Of a stretch of DNA of 64,000 nucleotides, positions 37,301-49,300 are shown one piece after another. The DNA lies in contig NC_091262.1 in the NCBI RefSeq assembly GCF_042477335.2, positions 44,799,001 to 44,863,000 of the forward strand. Reading direction: 5' to 3'. Every line of letters begins with the position of its first letter. The stretch's first letter is position 1. Position numbers and translations under genes: made by a program. The DNA comes from Ovis canadensis (taxonomy: Eukaryota > Chordata > Mammalia > Artiodactyla > Bovidae). Below the pieces are notes generated by a model. The model was not told the DNA's origin and did not search any database. It worked only from the letters and a program-made list of their open reading frames with translations.

Positions 37301-40300
37301 CGTGAGGTTGTTCCCATCAGTAGTTCCTCTGTAAATAATTGTAAATTTGGAGTTTCTGTGGTAGGATGTGGGCTGAAGGTCTTATTACTGTTATCTTGCC
37401 CCCTACTCCCCCAAATTATATTCTTTGAAGATGCCTTGTGGACCACGGAAACTATATCCATAGTTTATTTTCCAGCCCTGAGGCCACTACAGGGTCATCA
37501 TTGTCTCAGTATCTTTTCTGAGTTTGTCTATATGGAATCTGCTCCAAAACCACCTAACTTTCCTAGATCCGCATTTCTTTTCCATTTAACTGCTGTTGAG
37601 GCTTTGCTGAATGCTGTCTTCTTCCTTCCATTTTGATAGTAAAAATCTTTGAAAGTAACCAGCTTAGGAGGAAAACTATGTTCACCCTTTTCATTCAGTT
37701 GAACTGTTTTGCCACTTGTCAGTTATATGTATTTCGGTGGAAAACATGAGTCTCAATAAGCCCAGGTTGTACGGGCTTAGAGCTGTCCCTCGCAAGAGAT
37801 AAGGCACAAGTAGGAATGACTGGGATGTCAGGGGCGTCGCATACGAGGGCAGAGGTCCTCAGGAAGTCTAGGAAAGGTTTTGTGGAGTGCGGCACTTAGC
37901 TCTTTCTTAGGAGAAAAACAATCTTCAGCAAAAGGAAGAAAGCTGCAGAAGGGTAAAGACAGAAGTGAGCTTGCCCAGATAATGGTGAGCGAGAGACTCC
38001 TGTGGGAAACTAGTCGGCAAGCCGGAAATGAAGGCCTGGATTATCTAATTGGGCAAAGAAAAGAGGAGTGATGCCAGTCTGTATACTTTTCCTCTGTTGC
38101 TGAGATGTTTCTGTTGCTGTGATACCTGTTCACATAAAGCCAGTGGGATCTTTTGCTGGTACTTAATGTTTTTGTCTAAGAGCTGAAATTATTGTGAAAG
38201 TGAACTTCTTCAGCCAGGCTGGAATGAATGTGACCTGAAGAAATAATATATGTTCCACAGATGAATGAACTGAAAGTGAAAGAGCGTAAGTGAAAAATGA
38301 GTGAGTAGATGGACTCAAAACACCAGCACTGACCTGAAGAAAGGTAGGGCAGCAGCAGTTGGGGTCAGGGCAGAGCCTGAAAGCTCCACAAAAGCATCTG
38401 TAGACCTGTGTGACCAAATTCTGTTTGTTTTTTTTTTTTTTCTTTTCTCCTTTTTTCCTTTGCAGAATGTCCATATATTACCACAGACAGTTCTTTACAT
38501 GGCGGATTCGGAAAATTTCATTAATCTGGAGGAGTGTCGTGGCCATAAGAGAGGTGAGCATCAAAGGAGAAAGTTTTGGATTCGTTTGCTTCCTTATGTA
38601 CCTCTGTTTGGAGCTAAGTACTGTTTTCATCCTGAGAGTTACTGACTTTCTGAGGCTCTGGGCCTGCTCCCTGAAGAATGCATGAATATAGTTGTCTCTG
38701 AACTTTTGAGGAACCGTTTGCTTCAGAGATTGCAGACCTTGCAGGCTAAAGATTCAGAGATTCTATCCAGAGATTCTAAACCTTGTGGCACAGTTGACAC
38801 AAGTTCTTTGGAAAGGTGTTTCCTCATTTTGAAATACTTGCATGTGCAGGCATTTGTTTTTTACTATTAAAACAGAATGTCTGTCTGTGGCCGTTCAAGC
38901 CTTTCATTGTGTTGGATGAGCATTTACCTAATGGTCCTTCTCTGGCAGGACTGTGCATTCTTCTTGGCCTGCTAAGTGAAGAGGCAGACTGTGTCCCGTG
39001 ATGGGCACACTGACCCCAGAGTTAAGACTCAGTGGATTATCAGTGTGTGATTTGATTCCAGATGACTGTGCTCTAGAAAAGTCATGATTTCATATCAGCT
39101 TAACAGAAACAATAGTAGATCTGAAATTCAGCTGCTACTGCTGATGCCATTGAGGCAAAAGCAGTATGTGAACAACTGGAAAAGACAAACTGGCAATGCT
39201 GAAGGTCAGATTTAGAATTTAACGTATAAAACAGGGACTCACAACAACAACAACAACAACAACAAAACACGACTTTTATTTTTAATCAAAGCTTTTAGAC
39301 GTCCTTGTAATGTGTTCTAGTGTAAAGTGACTTAAACTGTAATATTTGCTTTTATTTTCCTCATCAAATTTGACCTTAAGTGGATGACCTGGATAATCTT
39401 CTTCTGTATTACTGCAGCCAGGAAAAGAACTACTATGGAAGCAGCGTTTGCCCTTGAGAAGCTCTTCCCAAAACAATGCCAAGTCCTTGGGATTGTGACC
39501 CCAGGAATTGTAGGTGAGAGAATACCAACTTGATTTCCTGCCTTCCATTAAAATGGGGTCCTATGGATCGGTGGGTTATTTGTAGCTTAAAGCAGATTTA
39601 TGTTTTTGGCCATCCAAAGTACAATAAAGTTAGCCTTATATACCTTCAAGTTATATTTGACGTACATTCATGTTCCTTAGGTTACTGTGGTTAATATTTT
39701 CAAGTCTCAGGGTCGTCCATATAAGCTGTGTGTATTAATAATTCATATCTTGCCAGTAGCCATTCAGAGGAAGACAAAGATCTCATTCCTCCTCTCTACA
39801 AATCAGAAAGTATTAGTGAGAATTCTCACTTCTGGCAGTTCAGCCAGAACTGTTCCTGGTGGGTGGAGGTGAGGTCGGCCTGGACAGGCGCTGCCTTCAA
39901 CCTGCCTCAGACACTTCTTTTTCTCTCCTTGGCTGCCACTCTTTGAAGCTTATAGCGTGAAGTTTTTTTTCTAGGTTTGCTCCTGGTGAATGTTTGCCGC
40001 TTTTAATTATTTTTGACTGTTCTCTAGCTCGTGCGGGAATGAGAGCCTGTTGAGGCCATCACGGTCCAGTGGCTCCGATCCCCGGGTGGAAACCCCAGCT
40101 GTACCACTCAAGTGTCTGCATGACGTTGAGCGAGTTCGCTGACCTCATGGAGCTTCAGTTTCCCCCTCTCTGACATGGGGGTGATTGACAGTACCTTTCC
40201 CAGAGAGTCTGAGCAGTCAGTGAATTGCACACGTGCAGTATTTAGACCAGAGGCGTGTAGTAAGCAGTGAGTAAATGGTAGCTATGATCCTTCACTTTGT

Positions 40301-43300
40301 TGCACTCAGTAGTACTCCATAATTGGCATTTTTAATCTTCACTGAGAGACTTTTGATTGGATATTAAGTTCTGTGCAAGGAAGTACAAAGGATTTCAAGT
40401 ACTCACAGGCAAGTAGGGGTAAATACATGGTTGATGGGAACTGTCTATGCAATTACCTCCTACTCCTGTATTATATCAGCCCTGTCATCACAAATTTTGT
40501 TTCTCATTGGATTGAAAAATGATGGCAGTGACTGATTTTAACTCTTAATTTTTCCTTAAATGAGTGATCTAGTTACCCATTATTAGTTATTATCAAATGC
40601 TTCTATAGAAACAGCTTTGAGTTCTTACATAATTTTGTTGGGCCTCTGTGTGGGCAATCACGCTGCCTGCTGTGACTTCCTCAAAGCACGACCAGGTAGA
40701 AAGTCTAAAATTTGAGTTGGGGGTCAGGGACAGGAGAGGGCAGGCAGACCCGGGCGACACCCTTGCCTCCGTGACCCCATAGTGAGGGGTGGGCAGTCTA
40801 CCTGAAGCCTTCCTCTCACGCTCAGAGCATTGCTCATCTTTCTCCCTAAGTTCCCGTGTTATCTTGATGTTGGGAGGGAGTATCATTCCCGCTCCCTTTA
40901 TTTGGGACCTGGACCCACTCCAGTCCGCCCGCTGATTCTTGTTCCCCTGCAGCTGAGTGCTGTCTTTGAGCCAGTTCCACACCTGTCACAGCAACGCTTC
41001 CACCACGACAGCTGATTGGATTCCTTTTTCTTAGGCTACAATTAGTAACTATTTCTAAAACAGCCATTGGTGATAACTTTTTTTGAAGTAGAATTGCTGT
41101 GAAGTTATAATTACTACCTCCCCAACTTTTTATTTGGAAAAACTTCAAATCTATAGAAAAGGTGGTAGAATAATAGAATAGTACAATAAACACCCATATG
41201 CCTTCATCTAGTTCACCATTGTGAAAAACATGTGCTTCTTCTGTGTTTATGAAAACATTTCTTTCTAAATAGTTTGAGAGTAAACCGTAGGCATCATGAC
41301 CTTATACTTCTAAAAATGTGAAAGCTGAGAAGTTTTTTCTTGGGTATTGGCCTATTATCTCATTGATTATGCTAGTAAACTAAGCCGCAGTTACCTAGGT
41401 GTGGCTGGGTAATTTATATGAGCTGAAACGTCTGTCTTCATTGAATTTGTTCACAAAATTGTTTCACTTCTTTCCTAGTGACACCAATAGGATCACGTAG
41501 CAATCGACCTCAGGAAATAGAAATTGGAGAATCTGGTTTTGCTCTATTATTTCCTCAAATTGATGGAATAAAAATAAAGCCCTTTCATTTTATTAAGGAT
41601 CCAAAGAAATTAACACTAGAAAGGCATCAACTCACTGAAGTAGGTAAGTTGTTATGTTACCATTAGTTGCCCATATTGTTGATTGATTTTGTTTGTTCCC
41701 GAGAGTCTGAATTAAGTACAAGTTACTACAGATGTGGACAGTTCAAACTAGTGATTAACAGAGGCTGGTGCAATATTTTTGATAGAATAGATCCACTTTT
41801 TAAGTTATTTTACTTACATTAAAACCTGAGAGAACTAGAGATGAATTTTCCACAAATACTCCATTGATAAAAACTCACTTGTATTTAATTCTGAATTTTG
41901 AAGGACTTCTTCCTCTTTGAATATTTTCTTATCATTTTGTCCTGTTTTGTTTTTTGAAGGTGAAAAGTTTAAGGTTTTATTTCTCTTTTGTGATAGTAAT
42001 AAGCATTTGTTTAAAAAAAAACTAGAAGATACAGGTTAGTTCTATATCGACTAATTAGAAAGAAATAAGTGTGATGAATTTGATACGTTTTAGAGATAGT
42101 ATAAGTTAAAGCAAAGTCTGTCAGACAAAGGTTTACTAGGAAATACCAGGCAGGAGACTTGGCTGATGCAGACAGGTCATGCATGAGAGTTGATAAAAAG
42201 GGTTGGCTCAGTTTCTAAGCACTAATGAGAAAGCGTAATTTAATATAGTAAGCATTAAGCTGACTGTTCAAGCAAAGCAGTGCTAAGGCCTGTCATCTAC
42301 CTCTGCGGGTGAACTGATTGGGGTTAACTTGTTGGGGGAGCTTGTTTGGCCTTTGACTTGGTGCTTCTGCTGAAGGTCCTGTGGTTTCTTCTTGTGTGCT
42401 GTCTCTTGTTTTTTGTCCAGAAGTGAGTATGGTGCCTCCTGGGCATGCTCTCTTCTGTTTTAAAGCAGCCTGGGGATCCATGGTTGAGGTCTTCATGGTA
42501 GTGCTGCTTGAAGCTAGAGGCCTAGTTTTGTCCATTTATAAGAAAGACTCAAAATCTTGAGTGGGAGTAACCATCTATTTTATAATCAAATAGTTATTAG
42601 GTTTGTGTTAGACCTTGTTTGCATTGTGGCTCTAAGTATAGGAATCAGAAAACTGATGGAAAGAGTCCCGCATTTTTCTGCTCTGTGACGTGATTTTATT
42701 GGTGTCCTTTCCCTGAACTGTTTGCTGTCAACAGTTTTGACTTATTCCAAGACATTGTTTTCATGCTGTTCATGACCTTCTGGAAACAGGCTTTGCCTAG
42801 ATTGAGATGCTAATCTCTATTCTTTCCCGTACTGTTTTTCATGCTTCTCTGTTTGGACTGTTGCCTTGTATGTGGACAGGAAGATGGAGGCATTTGAGGT
42901 GGGCAGGGAGGGAGTGGTTGGAGGCTGGGATGTGGGCACCCCTTCTCCACAGAGCGCCAGCCTGCAGCCCTGAGCCGGACACCCAGAGCAGCTCGTCAGC
43001 TGTGTTCTGTGGCCGTGGACGGCACCCCGTCCCTGCAAGTGTCCCACAGGCTCAGCACACACACTTTCTCTAAAGGCCAGGTAGTGACTGTTCCAGGCTT
43101 AGCCAGTCACGCAGCCTAGTGGCATCTATTCAGCTCTGCCATTGGAGCACAGAAGCAACTGTAGACAGTGCACCAAAAATCAGCTTTGTTCCAGTAAAAC
43201 TTTCTATGCAAAGGCAGGGGGCCAGATTTGGCACCTGGGCTGTGTTCCTCTGCATTGTAGACTTGGCTGCTCTGAGTAGAAGGTGGAGTGTGGAAAGCCT

Positions 43301-46300
43301 GTGGTGAATAAACAAAGCCCCCTCAGCCTCCTGCGAGATGGGCGGTGTCTCTGCGGGCAGGGACCTCGCATGAGATTAGTCCTTGTAGACCTTGTACATA
43401 GGGTGTGTCATAATCAGACCCAGCCTCCCAGGACATATTACTTTATATATATAAATATACATATATATATATAGGAGAAGGCAATGGCACCCCACTCCAG
43501 TACTCTTGCCTGGAAAATCCCATGGATGGAGGAGCCTGGTAGGCTGCAGTCCATGGAGTCGCGAAGAGTCGGACACGACTGAGCAACTTCACTTTCATGC
43601 ATTGGAGAAGGAAATGGCAACCCACTCCAGTGCTCTTGCCTGGAGAATCTCACGGACAGGGGAGCCTGGTGGGCTGCCGTCTACGGGGTCGCACAGAGTC
43701 GGACACGACTGAAGCGACTTAGCAGCGGCATACACATAAATAATACACACACACGTGGCCACACACCCTGGTTACGTTCTTTTTGAAGAACTTACAAAAA
43801 ATGGCACGTTTTTTAAAAGAGGCGTGGTGGTGGTTTAGTCGCTAAGTTGTGTCCGACTCTCGTGACCCCATGGACTGTAGCCCACCAGGCTCCTCGGTCC
43901 GTGGAATTTCCCAGGCAAGAATACTGGAGTGGGTTGCCATTTCCTTCTCCAGGGGGTCTTCCCCACCTGGGATCAAACTCCGATCTCCTGCATTGCAGCC
44001 AGATTCCTTACCGATTGAACCACAAGTGAAACCCGAAAGAGACACAGGTTGTTCTGAGATCTGTATGGTATCCACCCCGTGTTAAAAAATAGTCTCTGGA
44101 ATGAAAAAAAATATATAGATATACACGTGTAGATGGGCCAACACTTGAGTCTTTTGAAGTGAAAGCAGAAACACGCATGTTCCGTAACAGCCAGTGTTGG
44201 TTCATTGGAAACTGTTTGTGTGCAGCTCCTCCGCCAGTCCGGCATGTGCGGGGCTGTGGAGATGCCTCCTGGGGCTCCCGGTTCAGCAGGCCAGGCCGAC
44301 TTTGAATGCAGTACACCGATGTGTGAGTGTCACCAAGTGGACGCACAGAAGTGCTGGGAAACATAAGCACGGGACTTAATCCACCCTGGGGTCTTGGGAA
44401 AGTGACATTTGGGCAGAGCCCGGAGGAGGAGTGAACTGGAGTGGGCAGGGGTCCCTCACATGTGGAGTCAGGAAGAGGATCGTAGAAGTATTGTGCCTTC
44501 TTTCCAGGTTATTGACAAAAACAGATCAAAGGACAGGAAATAGAAAGAGCCTGGCAGCTCACCTTCGGGACTGCTGTGCAGCCACTGGCTCATTTATGAA
44601 ATGTAAGGAATTCCAGTGTGTCTGGAGAACGGTGAGATGGAAGGTGGGGGAGTGTGGTGTGAGCCAGGAGGCAGGCTGGGACCGGCTCTGCCTTGCAGGG
44701 ACACACTAAGGATTTTTACATACATAAGGGCAGCGGCAAGCCAGGACTCGAGGCAGAGGAGGGACACAGCCAGCTAAGTCTTCTGAAACTGCCCCTCTGG
44801 CTGTGGTGTGTTCAGTTTGGCGGGACACAAGAGAGGCTGTTGTGGCTGTGGCACGTGGACCTGTGGAGGCACGGATGGCTTCACGATGAAGTTTCGAGGT
44901 GGAATCGAGGTTGAGGTGATGGACTTAAATGTTGGGAGCTGAAAACGAGGATGGTGACAGTGTTGTCGCCTGAGTTTCTGCCACTGTGGGCATGCTGAGG
45001 AGCGGAATAGACGGGGCAGAGGCCAGAAGAGCCAGATGACCAGCTCTGGGGTGGACACGTTGAATTGGAGATGGGAACACTGATTCGACAGTTAATACGT
45101 GGGTCTGAAGCTCAAGAGAATGGTCTCAACCACAGATGGAAATTTGGGAACACCAAGGTGATTGAAGAAACAGGAGCTGGCACAGTAATTGGAGGAGGAG
45201 GGGAAGGAGGTTCAGCAGCTGATGTTGCTTATTCATGGTTGACACTGACGTGATGTCAGCATGTCCCTCCCAGCAGCCATTCCCTTCTCCAGGGGATCTT
45301 CCCAACCCAGGGATTCCCAGGCCTCCCGCAGTGCAGGCGGATTCCTTACCAGCTGAGCCCCCGGAGAAGCCCAAGAAGACTGGAGTGGGTAGCCTCTCCC
45401 TTCTCCAGCGGATCTTCCCGACCCAGGAATCGGACTGGGGTCTTATGAATTGCAGGCGGGTTCTTTACCAGCTGAGCCACCAGGGCATTGTTCCCTGTGC
45501 TGTAAATCTTTGTTGCTTGTTGTGTACCTGTTTAAAGTAATTATCGACACTCTACATGCATTTAGATTATATCACTTTCACATAGTTCATAAAAGAGCTG
45601 TCTTCAGAAAGAGGTTTCTCTAAAAAGAACAGAAATCTGAACACACAGACCTAGAGATTTTTCAGGCAGTTCTGGCCAATCTTTGGAATAGTTCTTCATA
45701 GTAGGCTTTCCTGAATCTGATGCTGGTCTTGGTGTCTAGATTTTAGTTTTTTCCTTTTAACCTTCTAGCTTGATGATACCTGTAATGAATTTATATTCTG
45801 CCTTATTTCAAAATGAATTTAAGGCAGCTTACAAAAAAGGTATGTAGACGATCTGTGGAGGAACTGAGCTGAGGCTCGCGTGTAGGAGGGGCATGGGGCA
45901 GCCAGGGCCATGGGTAGTACCTGAGGTGCGGGTTTGCCGAGCCAGGACAGAAGTAGAACTCGACCCAGTCTTCCGAGAACTGTGATAGATTCTAGTGGAT
46001 CCAAATGCCCTTACGGTAAGTACGTTGAGTTTTTCAAGCTGTTTTGTACCATGTCTCTCTATGAACACCAGTGGCATCACCCCAACTCTTGATTCCTTAA
46101 AACAACAGTGGTAGGATCCAAACCAATGAGGTCTGGTCGCTGAGCGCTGTGTGCAACTGAACAGTGTTTAGGGCTGCCAAAGGAATGGGTAGCCCACGCG
46201 CCCTTCAGGCACTCAGTCTGCTGACTTCCGTCTCTCGCTGGATTTCCCCGAACAGGGAACTGGAGATCACTGGTTGAGTGTGTCGTCTGCCCAGCAAACA

Positions 46301-49300
46301 TCAGAGCTGGGAAGATGGCTAGCCTGCTTTCTTGAAGTTGAAAGTTCTGAGACACTTGTACCGAGTAGAGGACCCCCTCGTTTCACCAGAGGCAGGACTG
46401 AAGGCACTGCCAGGATTTACCCCAAAGTGAGCTGGGTGGTCATCTTCTCAGGCTCATTTATCTTAGACCTCTCAATGTTGAGTGGCGTGGCGTTTGAACC
46501 TTCCTTCCGGTATATGATAGAGACCTGTCTGCCTTGACAGGCAGCCAGCCTGGGCTACGGTGGACTTGTTCTCTAAGTTGGGTGGAGGGAAGTGAGTCTG
46601 GTTTCTAAATTAGTGTGTTTGCGTGGTCTGCTATAGAACGAGACCACTGGAGGAAGACATTGAAAGCACTGGGTATGCAGTGGCTGAATGAGGGTGGTGC
46701 CTAGTCGGCAACTGTAAAAGAGTCTAGAGCTTAGAAAACAGTAGGAAGGGGAGAGATTAGAAGTCTTTAGGTTTCTGAAACTTAAAACTGAGAGTCGAGA
46801 TGTGGGTCTAGTCTGCTAAGATGTCCTGGGCCAGTCACTTTCTTGAGATGAGCAGCCTTTATTTGTAAAATAAGACTACACTGTTGACCCCACAGGCCTC
46901 TTCTAAGTCTAAATAGTCATTCTGGAAAAAAAAAAACCCACAACATTTTCTGAAAATTTGCTGGCCTGGTCTGTGTGGAGAAAAAGAGCCTTTAGTAATG
47001 GTTTGGGGTCTTGAAAGTACTGGCTTTTACTAATATTCTTTACTCTCCCTGCAATGTGGGTTTCCCTGGTGGCTCAGACAGTAAAGAGCCTGCCTGCAGT
47101 GCAGGCGACCAGGTTCGATCCCTGGGTCGGGAAGATCCCCTGGAGAAGGAAATGGCAACCCACTCAGGTATTCTTGCCCGGGAAAACCCATGGTTGGAAG
47201 ACCCTAGCAGGCGACAGTCCATGGGGCACTTTCTTACTCTCCAAAGCAGTGCTGCGCTGTGGAGAGAATTAGAAATGGACCAGAGGCAGTCTCCCTAGAG
47301 AGGTCATTACTTCGTGTTAGGAACTGGTCGTTCACCTCCGCCCCACCCCAGTCTGCTTGAGTGAGCTTTACTTCAGGCAGCCTTTATCCTGTGAAGATGG
47401 AAGTCCTCTGGCTGAGTCAGTGGATACTCGAATAGGGGGTCAGGTGTTTGATTTTTTTTTTCTTTTTCCTGCCCCAGAGCCACCTGTTTGTCACCTTTTA
47501 AATTGATGATAGTCTATGAACAGGGTGCCAGAGGCACATATGAAAGCCTGGGAGCTTGTCGGGGATGTGTGTGCCCTGCTGCCTCCTGGCCAGCTTGTGC
47601 TGCCCTCTAGTGGTAGCTGCTTTTCATTCCAGAATTACATCCCAGAAGGGCTCCAGAATTGAGTGTTTCCCTGCTTTGGAATGAGTTTCCCATGGTTAAT
47701 CCACCTTCTCTCTCCTGGAAAATGTGGATAAGGCCTGTATTTTAATGGTGTTTTGGTTTCCTAAGGCTGCTGTAGCAAATTACCGCAAACTTCCGTGGCT
47801 TAAAGCACCATTTATTCTGTCACAGTGCAGAGGCCAGAAGGCTGCATCGGTGTTGGTGGAGCTGCTCCCTCTGGCGGCTGCGGGGGCGGGGATCTCTTTT
47901 CTCTTCCTCCTTCTGGTGCCGCTGACGTTCCTCATGGTGGCATCGTTTCAGTCCCTGCTTCTGAGGTCACATTGCCTCTTCTGTCTGTTTCTCTAGTAAG
48001 GATACTTGTGTAGCATTTAGGGCCTACCTGGACAATTCCGATGATCGCATCTCAAGATCCTTAATCACATCTGCACAGACCCTTTTCCCAAGTTAGGTCA
48101 CATTCTTCGTTCCTGGGAATGTGGTGGGGAGATCACATTCAACCCTCCACAGGTGGTTAGTGGCGTCTCATTTTCTCTGGACGTTTAAATTCCCACTGCA
48201 TCTAACTCTGTTCTGTAAACCAGTGTTCCCTCCCATGCCAGGTGGCGGCCTGAGTGGAGATGGCTTGTACCCAGGCCCACCAAGGGATGCTGCTCAGTTA
48301 CACAGCTACTTCCTTATTTGTGTTGAATGTTGACTATATTATTTTCAAATAGCCATTTAATTTTCTTAATGGTTAAAAATTAATTATAGCAAAGGTTTTG
48401 AGTAATGTTAGAGCTTGCAACAGAGAAGGCAATGGCACTCCACTCCAGTACTCTTGCCTGGAAAATCCCATGGACGGAGGAGGCTGGCAGGCTGCAGTCC
48501 ACGTGGTCACAAAGAGTCAGACACGACTGAGTGACTTCACCTTCACTTTTCGCTTCCATGCATTAGAGAAGGAAATGGCAGCCCACTCCAGTGTTCTTGC
48601 CTGGAGAATCCCAGGGATGTGGGAGCCTGGTGGGCTGCCGTCTGTGAGGTCGCACAGAGTCGGACACAACTGAAGAGACTTAGCAGCAGCAGAGCTTGCA
48701 AAAAAAATGGAAGACTTGACAGCTTACACACTAAGTTGCACTTAATTAGGCATATAAGATATTAGCAATAACATTTCATCTTGAAAAATAATTCACAATT
48801 CCTTTTTAAAGATTTCTTTCAGAGACTCTCTTTTTAAAATGGTCACTCTCCGTTGTTCTGCAGGTCTTGTCGATAACCCTGAGCTTCGTGTGGTCCTTGT
48901 ATTTGGCTATAACTGCTGTAAGGTGGGAGCCAGTGATTACCTGCAGCGAGTCGTCAGCACGTTCAGTGATATGAATGTCATCTTGGCTGGAGGCCAGGTG
49001 GACAACCTGGCATCACTGACTTCTGAAAAGTATGTCTGATGTGCTTTTGGCTTCTTCTGCATGTGATGGGTTATGTTCTCAGCTTTACATTACTTTGGGT
49101 TTTTAAAAAAATCATGTTTAAAGGATTGCTAATAGTTCATTCCATTTTGCAATAGACATAGGTTGAAGGGCTTACACAACATAATTCTGCTTATCTTTGA
49201 AGAACAAAACTTACGTATGTTATCCTTTTAGGAATTTATTCTTAGTTGGACTTAAACTCTCCTTAAAATTGACTTTCCTCATTGTTTATTGCGTTTCCTT

